Notes under the pieces: generated by a model | Database searches by the model: none | Seen by the model: the letters and a program-made list of their open reading frames with translations, nothing else | Told to the model about the DNA's origin: nothing | Made by a program: the position numbers and the translations under genes | Shown: positions 16,167 through 24,011 of the stretch, piece by piece | Layout of the letters: every line of letters starts with the position of its first letter | Position numbering within the stretch: position 1 is the stretch's first letter | Assembly: GCF_026342435.1 (NCBI RefSeq) | Contig: NZ_JAPEMT010000004.1 | Coordinates: forward strand, 310,001-374,000 | Direction: 5' to 3' | DNA: 64,000 nucleotides | From: Streptomyces sp. NBC_00237 | GTDB lineage: Bacteria; Actinomycetota; Actinomycetes; Streptomycetales; Streptomycetaceae

Positions 16167-17021
16167 TTGAAAGCGCTGCGCGTCCTGAACAACAACGTGG
16201 TCCTCGCACGCGACGAGAAGGGCCAGGAGGTCATCCTCACCGGGCGCGGCATCGGCTTCAACGCCCGCCAGGGCAAGCCCGTCGACCCCTCGCTGATCGT
16301 GCGGGTCTTCGTCCCGTCCGACGGCCGCGACCCCGACCACCTGGCCGAGGCCCTCGCCCTCGTCGGCGAGGAGGTCCTGCGGGCCGTGGTGATCGCGCTG
16401 GGCGAAGTCGGCATCGAGGGCCGCGAGTCCACCCGCCCCACCCTCGCCATCGCCGTGGCCGACCACGTCGCCGGAGCGCTGGACCGCGCCCAGCGCGGCA
16501 TCGTCATCGAGTACCCGCTGCGCGCCGAGGCCCAGGCCCTGTACGCCGCCGAGTACGCCCAGGCACAGCGCCTGCTGGCGGCCATCAACGAGCGCGTTGA
16601 CCCGAAGCTGGACCCCTCCGAGGCGACCGCGCTCACGCTGCACCTGGTCAACGCGGGCTTCGCCTCGGGCGATCTGTCCTTCACGTACACGATGACCGGC
16701 GTCATCCAGCAGATGCTCGCCGTCGTGCAGAAGCAGTACGGGCTTGAGGTCTCGCAGGAGTCCATGAGCGCGGCGCGGTTCATCACCCACGTGCGCTACC
16801 TCTTCGTACGCATCCAGCAGCACCGGCAGCTGAAGGGCCACGAGTCCACGATCGGTACGGGGATCCGCCGCCACTACCCGGAGGCGACCCGCACCGCACA
16901 GCGCTTGGCGACGATCGTCGAGATGCGGTTGGGGGAGGCGCTGAGTGAGGACGAGGTGTCGTACTTGGCGCTTCATGTGGCGCGGATGACCATGGACGCG
17001 GACGGCGACGAGGCGGTCTGA
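16167..17021 (+). CDS. PRD-containing transcriptional antiterminator, LicT/BglG family
   Basis: 284 residues from TTG 16167; the family's invariant start (KALRVLNNNVVLARDEKGQE) begins there, and AAGGCGGA lies upstream. Residues 1-55 are the RNA-binding CAT domain (VLNNNVVLA, GRGIGFNARQGK). Two PTS regulation domains follow, PRD1 (about 70-170, ALTLHLVNAGF) and PRD2 (about 175-284, ARFITHVRYLFVR and YLALHVARM) with conserved histidines. Known mechanism: unphosphorylated PRD2 state is inactive, substrate flux through the cognate EII relieves inhibition and the dimer binds the RAT. The matching RAT lies 2.4 kb upstream before the PTS gene. Confidence 0.92.
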   Translation: MKALRVLNNNVVLARDEKGQEVILTGRGIGFNARQGKPVDPSLIVRVFVPSDGRDPDHLAEALALVGEEVLRAVVIALGEVGIEGRESTRPTLAIAVADHVAGALDRAQRGIVIEYPLRAEAQALYAAEYAQAQRLLAAINERVDPKLDPSEATALTLHLVNAGFASGDLSFTYTMTGVIQQMLAVVQKQYGLEVSQESMSAARFITHVRYLFVRIQQHRQLKGHESTIGTGIRRHYPEATRTAQRLATIVEMRLGEALSEDEVSYLALHVARMTMDADGDEAV

Positions 17022-17026
17022 GCGGG

Positions 17027-17224
17027 GCCCCCGTCAGGGGCGCTGTGTCACTGTGCGGCTGCGCCGCGTGGCCGCTCCCGGCTTCGCTGGGGCTGGGGTG
17101 TGCGCCCCGTTAGGGGCGCGGGGCTGTATCACTGTGCGGCTGCGCCGCGTGGGCGCTCCCTACTCGCTTGGGCTTGCGGGAACGTGCCCCTTTAGGGGCG
17201 CGGGGAACTGCGCGCCCAGCCCCA
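17027..17224. repeat. Three tandem copies of a Streptomyces dispersed intergenic element
   Basis: Each unit of about 80 bp starts with a GCCCC/GGGGC hairpin (17027-17041, 17102-17119, 17186-17199). Units 1 and 2 continue with tgtcactgtgcggctgcgcc-type sequence (direct repeats starting near 17046 and 17128), and unit 3 with ggggaactgcgcgcccagcc. These motifs resemble intergenic elements common in Streptomyces genomes (recognised from memory). They may act as terminators for the antiterminator gene. Confidence 0.75.
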
Positions 17225-17715
17225 ACGCACCCGTACGTACGACCCCCAAGCCTCGCGAGTTTAGGTGAAGGATGGGGTCTCCCCTGCTCGAACGAAGTTG
17301 AGAGCTTGGGGAAGGGTCTGGGGCGGCCCGCCGCAGGCGCACCGGGGTGCGGCGCACCCATGGGGCGAGGTAACGGCGGGCGGCTCCGGGGTGGGCCCGG
17401 AGCGGAGGGGGCCGCCCCCTTGCCCGCCCGTTCCGCCCCCGGGGGGCGGCCCCGCCGCCCAAGGGGACGAGGCAAAGCGGAGCCCCAGGAGGCTAAGCGG
17501 AAGCGGAGGGGCGGAGCCCGGAGGGGGCTGGGCAGGGTCCGCCCTTCGCAGCGGACGCAGGGAGGCGAGCGCGTTGCCTTTGGCCAGGGGCTCCAGCAGG
17601 TGGTGACCCGAGGTCTCCCGTCGGCAGGACTCAGGTCGCCGCACCGCAGAAGGACGGCGGACAGGGGCGCCCCGCCCGGGGGTGGGGCGCCACAGTCAAC
17701 GGTCGGGGTTCGGGA
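17225..17715. other. Non-coding, very GC-rich spacer with a second dispersed repeat
   Basis: No ORF here has a plausible protein. At about 17276-17315 an imperfect inverted repeat (TCCCC...GGGGA around gctcgaacgaagttgagagc) resembles another frequent Streptomyces intergenic element. The rest, to the end of the next gene at 17716, is G/C-rich with homopurine tracts and no recognisable signal. Confidence 0.6.
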
Positions 17716-18012
17716 TCAGAGGATGAACACGCTCTGGGCCGTCTCCGTGTGGTACGTCTCCCCCGGGTAGACCAGCCACTCGACCTGGCCGGTGCAGTCC
17801 GGACCGGAGTGGACCTCGGCGATGGCATCGGTGTGGTTGGTCACCGAGGACGGGAACCAGTCGACGGCGTAACAGCCGCTCGGATCCTCGTACGCGTCGC
17901 CGTTGACGATCAGCACTCCTTCCGCCGCGTACGCCGAACCGGGCATCGCGACCAGCAGTGTCGTGGCGGCTGCCAGTGCCCCCAGGGCCGTGGCGATACG
18001 TCGTCGCATCAT
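17716..18012 (-). CDS. Small secreted protein of unknown function
   Basis: 98 residues from the ATGATG at 18007-18012 (either ATG possible), with GAGAG upstream. A clear signal peptide (MMRRRIATALGALAAATTLLVA...SAYA) ends near residue 29, leaving a 69-residue mature protein with two cysteines (GCYAVDWF and PDCTGQVEW), probably one disulfide, and several aromatic residues. No enzymatic motif. The fold may be a small beta-barrel. It is an exported structural, inhibitor-like or signalling protein; this is only inferred from size and disulfide. Confidence 0.7.
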   Translation of the reverse strand: MMRRRIATALGALAAATTLLVAMPGSAYAAEGVLIVNGDAYEDPSGCYAVDWFPSSVTNHTDAIAEVHSGPDCTGQVEWLVYPGETYHTETAQSVFIL

Positions 18013-18176
18013 GGTGAGCTCTCTTCACTGGAACGGGCCGCGCGGGATGCGACCCATGAAGTCACTCATCGTAGCCACATGAATGCATTGCGTATTCGGC
18101 GTGCGGGAGCACGCACTCCACCACCGAGTGCGCCGCCTGGCTTCGACGGGTCGGGGAAGCCGGGTTTGGCGGAGCG

Positions 18177-19109
18177 CTACGGGGTGTACACGGCAGTGCT
18201 TCCGTACAGCTCCTTGGTGAAGCCGGACACGTACGACTGCCGGTTGGAGCCGTCGAGGTTGTAGGTGAGATAGACGCCGTAGTTCTCGCTGACGGTCCGC
18301 CGGGCGAGGCTTGCCGCGGTGCTCGCGGACGTCGCGCCGATGTCGACGGCCGCGGGCGAGAGGCCCGACTTGGGGAGCGCGATGGCGGGCACCTGCCAGG
18401 TGCCGTACCAGGGGTTCCAGGCGTAGTTGAACTTCGACGAGACGTTCACGCCGCCGTAGGAGAGCCGCGACGCGGACGGGCCGATGTTGTAGAGGGAGAT
18501 CAGCTTGCCCGGCATGTTGGCGCGCAGCGCGGTGACCAGGTGGACGAAGGAGGAGGCGTTGGGCTGACCGGTGCCGTTCTTCCCGTACTCGGCGTACTCG
18601 TCGTCGAAGTCGATGCCGTCCAGGCCGTACGTGGTGACGGTGTCGGAGAGCTGCTTGGCGAAGGCGGAAGCCGCCGTCTGGGAGGGGAAGTTGGCGAAGC
18701 CCGCGCCCTCGTGGTTGCCGAGGACCGACAGCACGACCTTGATGCCCTTGGCCTGCAACGGCCGTATCTGCGTCTGCGCGTTGTCCAGGACGCGCTTCAC
18801 GTTCTCGTTGAAGTGCAGGTAGGCCGACTTCTTGGTGGTGTCGTAGTTGATGTTGGCGGCGAAGATGACGGCGACGTCGAAGACGTTGCCGCCGCCGCCC
18901 GCGAGGGTGTACTTGCCGACGTTGAGCATGCTGTTGCTGTTCACTTCGACGTACGCGACGGAGATCGGACCCTTCTTGGCCATGGCGGGCGCCGTCGAAG
19001 GGGTGTCCGCCGCCACGGCGGGGGTGGTCGCCGTCGCACCGGCCATGAGCGTCACCGCCAGCAGGGCGAGGGCGGCTGTCCGTAACCTGTTGCGGCCGAG
19101 AGTGCGCAT
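18177..19109 (-). CDS. Endo-beta-N-acetylglucosaminidase, EndoH type (GH18)
   Basis: 310 residues from ATG 19107-19109 with AGAGGA upstream; signal peptide to about residue 34. The mature enzyme resembles Streptomyces plicatus EndoH along its length: SVAYVEVNSNSMLNVGKYTL, VILFAANI-type strand, HFNENVKRVLDNA, and the active site YGLDGIDFDDEYAEYG (DxxDxDxE, proton-donor Glu near residue 170). It cleaves the chitobiose core of high-mannose N-glycans, releasing glycans from glycoproteins outside the cell. Neighbouring secreted HAD-like gene is in the same direction upstream and may be cotranscribed. Confidence 0.95.
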   Translation of the reverse strand: MRTLGRNRLRTAALALLAVTLMAGATATTPAVAADTPSTAPAMAKKGPISVAYVEVNSNSMLNVGKYTLAGGGGNVFDVAVIFAANINYDTTKKSAYLHFNENVKRVLDNAQTQIRPLQAKGIKVVLSVLGNHEGAGFANFPSQTAASAFAKQLSDTVTTYGLDGIDFDDEYAEYGKNGTGQPNASSFVHLVTALRANMPGKLISLYNIGPSASRLSYGGVNVSSKFNYAWNPWYGTWQVPAIALPKSGLSPAAVDIGATSASTAASLARRTVSENYGVYLTYNLDGSNRQSYVSGFTKELYGSTAVYTP

Positions 19110-19168
19110 GGTGGGTCCTCTTTCTCTTCGAGGGGATCGGTGCACGGGTGGGACGGTGTGCGGGCGGG

Positions 19169-19837
19169 TCAGTGGTCGAGGAGGCCGATCAGGCCCGCCG
19201 GGAGGAACGTCGGACGGTGTGGTTGTCCCACCTGGTACGACACGAAGCCGAGCGAGGCGGCGACCTTGACCTCTGCGGGGTTCTCGCCCTGGAAGACGAG
19301 TCGGCAGTCGCCCGAGCCCGCCCTGGCACGCTGCCAGAGGGTGGCGGCGGGCTTGCGTTCCGCCTCGGTGCGCGGGGTGAGGACGCGGTCGCCGAAGTCC
19401 TTCCAGGCGAAGGGAGTCGAGCCGCGCCACGTGGCGTCGACCTCGGTCCTCAGCCGGGCGGCGCGTTCGGCGTCGGTCGCACCCCAGGCGGACGGGACGT
19501 TGGTGATCAGACCGACCGTGATGTGGCGTTCGTGCAGGGAGCGCAGGTAGGCGGCGGCCCGGGACTGGTAGCCGGTGCTGCCGTCCTCGGCGGTGTGGAT
19601 GAGGGTTTCACCCAGGTCGAAGTACACGACGGGGCAAGGGAGTTGGGTACGCGCGGAAGCGTTCTCCGTGCTCGCGTCCGGGGATTGCGCGGCGGAGGCG
19701 GTGGCGCAGAGCGCGGTCGTCGCCAGGGCTGCTGCCAGAGCGAGGCCGATGCGGGCCGGGTGGGCGGGTCTCTCCGTGGGGCTCTTCGGGCTCTTCGTGG
19801 GGCTCTTCACGGCGTCGTCGCCCTTCTGCTTGCGCAC
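19169..19837 (-). CDS. Exported HAD-superfamily protein
   Basis: 222 residues from GTG 19835-19837; an alternative GTG at 19808-19810 has a better spaced GAAGGG. N-terminus contains a lysine/serine/proline repeat (SPTKSPKSPTE) and a hydrophobic segment IGLALAAALATTALCATASA, a signal peptide. The mature part has VVYFDLGETLIHT, a HAD motif I (DxGxT variant), ITVGLITNVPSAWG (motif II region) and LVFQGENPAEVKVAASLGF (motif IV area). The second Asp of the DxD is replaced by Gly, seen in other HAD branches, so phosphatase activity is uncertain. It lies directly upstream of EndoH, same strand. Confidence 0.65.
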   Translation of the reverse strand: MRKQKGDDAVKSPTKSPKSPTERPAHPARIGLALAAALATTALCATASAAQSPDASTENASARTQLPCPVVYFDLGETLIHTAEDGSTGYQSRAAAYLRSLHERHITVGLITNVPSAWGATDAERAARLRTEVDATWRGSTPFAWKDFGDRVLTPRTEAERKPAATLWQRARAGSGDCRLVFQGENPAEVKVAASLGFVSYQVGQPHRPTFLPAGLIGLLDH

Positions 19838-20103
19838 CGTGAGGGGTGCGCCGAGGTCCGGAGCGGTGCAGGGTACCGCCGGGGAACGTCCCGTGGCGGC
19901 GGTGGGCCCGGGAGTTCACTCGCGCCTCTCGGGCCCCCCGCGCTCTACCCCTGATTGCCGCACGGCACACGCACGGGCGCGGCTCCGTTCAGGCCGACGG
20001 CCACGCCAACGGGAGAACGCCACCGTGGGTCCGCCCTGTGCGCGAAGCCGAAGCCCGGGAGGATCACGACGAGAACGACGGGCCGGGTGGAGTGCCGTAT
20101 TCG
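19838..20103. other. Promoter region of the HAD/EndoH genes; no gene seen
   Basis: About 380 bp separate the HAD start (19837) from the ABC permease stop (20220). The part nearest HAD should carry its promoter on the minus strand. A dyad CCGTAT-tcg-ATACGG lies at 20095-20109. The rest to 20219 is the tandem repeat and terminator listed separately. Confidence 0.5.
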
Positions 20104-20166
20104 ATACGGCAGTCGGCCACGATCAGTACGGCAGTCGGCCGCGTTCGGGTACGGCGTTCGGCCGCG
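20104..20166. repeat. Three tandem ~22-bp repeats
   Basis: Copies start at 20104, 20126 and 20149 with the consensus gtacggcagtcggccgcgtt. They lie between the CCGTAT dyad and the ABC-operon terminator. Confidence 0.75.
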
Positions 20167-20215
20167 CCGGGTGACGCACCGGCCCGAGGAGCGGGTGGTG
20201 CGTCACCCGGCGCGG
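20162..20215 (-). terminator. 19-bp perfect stem at the end of the ABC exporter operon
   Basis: CCGCGCCGGGTGACGCACC (20162-20180) is the exact reverse complement of 20197-20215; loop 16 nt. It begins 4 nt after the permease stop codon. Confidence 0.8.
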
Positions 20216-20219
20216 TGCG

Positions 20220-21065
20220 TCAGCGGCTCAGGCCCTGGAAGCGCCGTACCGCCAGGGGGAAGAACACGGCGACCAGAACCGCGGGCCAGGCCACCGCGAG
20301 GAGTCCGGCGTTCTCGGCCGCCCAGGAGGTGCCTGTCCCGCCCGGGTTGCCGAACAGACCGCGTACCGAGGTGGCCGTCGCGGACATCGGATTCCACTCG
20401 ACGATCGCGCCCAGCCAGGCGGGCATCGACTCGGGGGAGGCGATGGCGTTGGAGAGGAAGCTGACGGGCCAGACCAGGATCTGCACCGCCTGCACCAGTT
20501 CCGGCTTGCCCGCGACCATCGCCAGGTGGATGCCGATCCACAGCATCGCGAAGCGCAGGAGGAGGAGCAGGCCGACGGCTCCGAGGAAGGAGGCGAAGCC
20601 GTTGTGCCAGCGCCAGCCGATGACGTAGCCGACGCCGATCATCACGGTCAGGCCGACCACCGACTGGAGCATGTCGGCGATGCTCCGTCCGACCAGGACC
20701 GCGCCCGAGTTCATCGGCATCGCGCGGAACCGGTCGATGACGCCCTTGCCGAGGTCCTGGGTGACCGAGAGCATCGTCGCTTCGAGGCCGAATGCCATGG
20801 TCATGGTGAGCATGCCGGGGACCAGGTAGGCCGTGAAGTCGCCTTCGACGCCCCGGCCGCCGCCGATGAGGTAGCTGAACATCAGCAGCATCATGACGGG
20901 AAAGACCAGCCCGACGACGACCTGTACGGGCTGCCTGGCCCAGTGCGCCAGTTCGCGCCGGGTCATCGTCCAGGAGTCGGCGGCGGCCCAGCCCAGCACG
21001 GGGGCCTTGACGCGGGGGGTGCGGGCGGCGGTTTCGTGGGGTGTGCTCAGGTGGGTCGTGCTCAT
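20220..21065 (-). CDS. ABC-2 type exporter permease (DrrB-like)
   Basis: 281 residues; start ATG 21063-21065 overlaps the ATPase stop by 4 nt (ATGA), with GGAGG upstream. Six TM helices are visible, e.g. VVGLVFPVMMLLMFSYLIGG, LTVMIGVGYVIGW, FLGAVGLLLLLRFAMLWIGI, and a C-terminal helix LLAVAWPAVLVAVFFPLAV. The conserved ABC-2 segment after helix 2 (YLVPGMLTMTMAFGLEATML, DRFRAMPM) is present. Forms a heteromeric exporter with the ATPase encoded just upstream; family members expel anthracyclines and other lipophilic drugs. Ends in a strong terminator. Confidence 0.92.
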   Translation of the reverse strand: MSTTHLSTPHETAARTPRVKAPVLGWAAADSWTMTRRELAHWARQPVQVVVGLVFPVMMLLMFSYLIGGGRGVEGDFTAYLVPGMLTMTMAFGLEATMLSVTQDLGKGVIDRFRAMPMNSGAVLVGRSIADMLQSVVGLTVMIGVGYVIGWRWHNGFASFLGAVGLLLLLRFAMLWIGIHLAMVAGKPELVQAVQILVWPVSFLSNAIASPESMPAWLGAIVEWNPMSATATSVRGLFGNPGGTGTSWAAENAGLLAVAWPAVLVAVFFPLAVRRFQGLSR

Positions 21066-22000
21066 GCGGCGTCCTCCTTCGTGAGGTGCAGGAAGACCTC
21101 GTCGAGCGTGGGGCGGCGTACCGCGACGTCCTGGGCGTCGATGTCGGCCGCCTCCAGGGCCCGTACGGTCTCGGTCAGTGCTGTCATGCGGTCGCTGACC
21201 GGGGCGCTGATCAGCAGCCGGTCCTCGTCCACGGTGGCTTCGCCGGGCAACAGCGAGGCGGCGAGCGCCAGTTGGGCCGGGTCGTGCAGGACGACGTCGA
21301 TGCGGTCGCCGCCCGTCCTGGACTTCAGCTCGTCCGCGGTGCCGTCGGCGATGACCTTGCCGTGGTTGATCACCGAGATCCGGTCGGCCAGTTGGTCGGC
21401 CTCCTCCAGGTACTGCGTGGTCAGCAGTACGGTCGTGCCGCCGCCGACCAGGGAACGGACCGCGTTCCACACTTCCGTGCGGCCGCGCGGGTCGAGGCCG
21501 GTGGTGGGTTCGTCGAGGAAGAGCACCTCCGGTTCCGAGATGAGGGAGGCGGCGAGGTCGAGCCTGCGCCGCATGCCGCCGCTGTACTGCTTGACGGCCT
21601 TCTTTCCGGTGTCCGTGAGGTCGAACCGGGCGAGGAGTTCGTCGGCCTTCGCACCCGCGCGGCGTGCGCCCAGGTGGTAGAGGCGGCCGAACATCTCCAG
21701 GTTCTGGCGGCCGCTGAGCTCCTCGTCGACGGCGGCGTGCTGACCCAGCAGTCCGATGCGCGAGCGCACCTCGGCGGCGCGGGTCCTGACGTCGATCCCC
21801 GCCACCACGATGCGGCCCTCGTCGGGGCGCAGCAGCGTGGACATGATGCGGACGGACGTGGTCTTGCCCGCGCCGTTCGGTCCGAGGACCGCCTGGACGG
21901 TGCCGCGCGGGACGGTGAGATCGAGGCCGTCGAGGGCCTGCTTGTCCCCGTACTTCTTCCGCAGTCCTTCGGCGACGATCGCCGGATCGCGGTCGGTCAA
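21062..22000 (-). CDS. ABC exporter ATP-binding protein (DrrA-like)
   Basis: 312 residues from TTG 21998-22000, which has GAGGGG at a good distance and starts TDRDPAIVAEGLRK as in DrrA proteins. A longer ATG start at 22072 would run through two of the PadR-type operators and was rejected. Walker A AVLGPNGAGKTTSVR, Q-loop GLLGQHAAVDEE, signature YSGGMRRRLDLA, Walker B VLFLDEPTTGLD, H-loop LLTTQYLEEAD (His replaced by Gln, common in DrrA). C-terminal DrrA-type extension present. Energises the adjacent permease for drug export; expression should be controlled by the divergent PadR. Confidence 0.92.
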   Translation of the reverse strand: MTDRDPAIVAEGLRKKYGDKQALDGLDLTVPRGTVQAVLGPNGAGKTTSVRIMSTLLRPDEGRIVVAGIDVRTRAAEVRSRIGLLGQHAAVDEELSGRQNLEMFGRLYHLGARRAGAKADELLARFDLTDTGKKAVKQYSGGMRRRLDLAASLISEPEVLFLDEPTTGLDPRGRTEVWNAVRSLVGGGTTVLLTTQYLEEADQLADRISVINHGKVIADGTADELKSRTGGDRIDVVLHDPAQLALAASLLPGEATVDEDRLLISAPVSDRMTALTETVRALEAADIDAQDVAVRRPTLDEVFLHLTKEDAA

Positions 22001-22022
22001 GATGTTCCCCTCACCTTGGTGG

Positions 22023-22105
22023 TCAAACTTGACTAGCTCCGAGAAGGTAACCGGGGTTCCAGGATTAGTCAAACTTGATTACTGTTACGGTCTAGTCAAC
22101 GTTGA
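22023..22105. promoter_or_regulatory. Three PadR-type operators (TCAAnnTTGA)
   Basis: TCAAACTTGA at 22023-22032 and 22069-22078, and TCAACGTTGA at 22096-22105; the flanks share aGTCAA and TTGAnTA. The third also overlaps GTTGATCAAC (22101-22110). They fill the gap between the divergent exporter operon and PadR gene. Confidence 0.75.
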
Positions 22106-22130
22106 TCAACAAGTCAGGATGTGGGTGCTC

Positions 22131-22772
22131 ATGTCGGTGATCCGGCTGCTGGTACTGGGGGCGGTGCGCCAGCACGGACGGGCCCACGGCTATCAGGTGC
22201 GCAACGACCTGGAGTTCTGGGGCGCCCACGAGTGGTCCAACGCGAAGCCGGGGTCGATTTACCACGCGCTCAAGCAGATGGCCAAGCAGGGACTCCTCGT
22301 CGCGCACGAGGTGGCGCCGAGCACGGTGGGCGGCCCGCCCCGGGTCGAGTACGAGGTCACCGACAAGGGCACCGAGGAGTACTTCACGCTGCTGCGCGAG
22401 TCCCTGACCTCGCACGACCAGAAGGTCGACGTGCTGTCGGCAGGCGTCGGCTTCATCGTCGACCTGCCGCGCGAGGAAGCCGTCGCGCTGCTCAAGGAGC
22501 GGGTCAGGGGGCTCGCGGACTGGCGGGCGGGGGTCACCGATTACTACCTGCCGGAGGCCGGGCCCGCCCAGCTCGGGCACATCGGCGAGATCATGAACAT
22601 GTGGCTGCACCTGGCCGACAGCGGCGCGGAATGGACCCGCGGCCTGATCGCGCGGATCGAGGGCGGCGCGTACACCTTCGCGGGCGAGGGCGAACCCTTC
22701 GTGGGGGTGCTGGCGGAGGACGACCCGAACCCGTACGCGACGGGGCAGCCGCACCCCGGGGACGCAAGCTAG
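22131..22772 (+). CDS. PadR-family transcriptional regulator
   Basis: 213 residues from ATG 22131 (in-frame ATG 22119 possible). N-terminal winged helix begins SVIRLLVLGAVRQHGRAHGY, with KPGSIYHALKQMAKQGLL as recognition helix and RVEYEVTDKGTEEYF as the wing. The C-terminal PadR dimerisation/ligand part (about 90-190) follows. PadR repressors of the LmrR/BceP type often control multidrug exporters; here it is divergent from a DrrAB-like pair, with three similar palindromes in between. Likely autoregulated and released by a hydrophobic ligand. Confidence 0.9.
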   Translation: MSVIRLLVLGAVRQHGRAHGYQVRNDLEFWGAHEWSNAKPGSIYHALKQMAKQGLLVAHEVAPSTVGGPPRVEYEVTDKGTEEYFTLLRESLTSHDQKVDVLSAGVGFIVDLPREEAVALLKERVRGLADWRAGVTDYYLPEAGPAQLGHIGEIMNMWLHLADSGAEWTRGLIARIEGGAYTFAGEGEPFVGVLAEDDPNPYATGQPHPGDAS

Positions 22773-22779
22773 GACGCAT

Positions 22780-22831
22780 CGTCCCCCCGCTTCGTCCCCC
22801 CGCTTCGTCCCCTCGCCTCGTCCCCTCGTCG
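22780..22831. repeat. Four tandem 13-bp repeats
   Basis: cgtccccccgctt (22780-22792, 22793-22805), cgtcccctcgcct (22806-22818) and cgtcccctcgtcg (22819-22831), in the gap between PadR and the dehydratase gene. Confidence 0.8.
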
Positions 22832-22859
22832 GCGACCACAGCAAGGTGCAGATCACTCC

Positions 22860-23930
22860 ATGAGCCACCTCCCGAACCGGCCTCCGGGCGAGCCCCGGAG
22901 CGGGCTCGGCGAGCCCCCGGGCCGTCCCCTCGACGTCCTCGTCACCGGTGGAGCCGGGTTCATCGGCTCCTGTTTCGTCCGGCTGCTCCTCGGGCCGGAC
23001 GCGCCGCTGCCGGTCGCGTCGGTCACGGTCCTCGACGCGCTGACGTACGCGGGCAACCGGGCGAACCTCGCTCCGGTGGCCGACGACCCCCGGCTCGTCC
23101 TCGTGCACGGCGACATCCGGGACGCACGGCTCGTCGGCGAGCTGATGCCCGGCCGGGACGCGGTGGTGCACTTCGCGGCCGAGTCGCACGTCGACCGGTC
23201 CATCGCGGGCGCCGCCGAGTTCCTCGGCACCAACGTGCTGGGTACGGGCACCCTCCTGGACGGGGCACTGCGGCACTCCGTACGGACCTTCCTGCACGTG
23301 TCGACGGACGAGGTCTACGGTTCCGTGCCCCGGGGTTCGACGGACGAGGAGCACCCGCTGCGGCCCACGTCCCCCTACGCGTCCTCCAAGGCGTCCTCCG
23401 ACCTGGTCGCGCTCTCGTACCACCGCACGCACTCTCTGGACGTCCGGGTCACCCGCTGCTCCAACAACTACGGTCCGTACCAGTTCCCCGAGAAGGTCGT
23501 CCCGCTGTTCACGACCCGGCTGCTGGACGGGCTCGACGTGCCGCTGTACGGGGACGGGCGCAACGTCCGGGACTGGCTGCACGTGGAGGACCACTGCCGG
23601 GCCCTGTGCACGGTCCTCGCCGACGGCCGTCCCGGGGAGGTCTACAACATCGGCAGCGGCACCGAACTGACCAACCGGGAGCTGACCGCACGGCTCCTGG
23701 ACGCGTGCGGGGCCGACGAGAGCCGCGTCCGGCAGGTCGCCGACCGCAAGGCCCACGACCTGCGGTACTCCGTCGACGACGGCAAGATCCGCGCGGAACT
23801 GGGCTGGAAGCCGCAGCACACGATGGAGGAGGGGCTGGCGGCGACGGTCGCCTGGTACCGGGAGAACCGTGCGTGGTGGGAGCCGCTGAAGCTCCGGGCG
23901 CGGCTGCCGGGCGCGGAGGTCAGGCCGTAG
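22860..23930 (+). CDS. rmlB: dTDP-glucose 4,6-dehydratase
   Basis: 356 residues from ATG 22860; the ribosome site is weak (AAGGTG, 15 nt away). Extended SDR: VLVTGGAGFIGSCFVRLL (NAD loop, after a ~25-residue Pro-rich N-terminal extension), HFAAESHVDRSI, active-site VSTDEVYGSVP (Thr-Asp-Glu triplet), SPYASSKASSDL (Tyr-xxx-Lys), CSNNYGPYQFPEK and NVRDWLHVEDHC. These are diagnostic of the RmlB/StrE family, which makes dTDP-4-keto-6-deoxyglucose for deoxysugars. No rmlA, C or D gene and no glycosyltransferase is nearby, so its pathway is not indicated by context. Confidence 0.92.
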   Translation: MSHLPNRPPGEPRSGLGEPPGRPLDVLVTGGAGFIGSCFVRLLLGPDAPLPVASVTVLDALTYAGNRANLAPVADDPRLVLVHGDIRDARLVGELMPGRDAVVHFAAESHVDRSIAGAAEFLGTNVLGTGTLLDGALRHSVRTFLHVSTDEVYGSVPRGSTDEEHPLRPTSPYASSKASSDLVALSYHRTHSLDVRVTRCSNNYGPYQFPEKVVPLFTTRLLDGLDVPLYGDGRNVRDWLHVEDHCRALCTVLADGRPGEVYNIGSGTELTNRELTARLLDACGADESRVRQVADRKAHDLRYSVDDGKIRAELGWKPQHTMEEGLAATVAWYRENRAWWEPLKLRARLPGAEVRP

Positions 23931-24011
23931 GTCAGGCTCCGCGCACGGCTGCCGGGTGCGCAGCTCGTGCCCCGTGCGCGGGTCCGGCGGTGCGTCAGGC
24001 TCCGCGCACGG
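23931..24011. repeat. Duplicated gene ends between convergent rmlB and PPTase genes
   Basis: gtcaggctccgcgcacgg occurs exactly at 23931-23948 and 23994-24011; the second copy contains the last codons and stop of the PPTase (minus strand). A diverged copy of the following sequence (gctccg..cggctgccggg) lies inside the rmlB end at 23891, 45 bp before that of the first copy. Confidence 0.8.

Noticed and set aside
13749..16976. A 1075-codon open frame on the minus strand
   Set aside because: It is antisense to the PTS and antiterminator genes. Its translation is Gly/Arg/Val-rich, with no domain; it reflects codon bias. The same applies to long frames opposite the NRPS genes (31507-34563, 37922-40996), the xdh genes (51143-54334) and chitinase (2045-4264).
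17168..17770. A 200-codon open frame across the repeat-rich spacer
   Set aside because: Low-complexity translation, overlaps dispersed repeats, lacks a ribosome site.
22001..22072. Longer ATG start for the ABC ATPase
   Set aside because: It would place the start inside the PadR operator array and adds residues unlike the family; TTG 21998-22000 has a good ribosome site.
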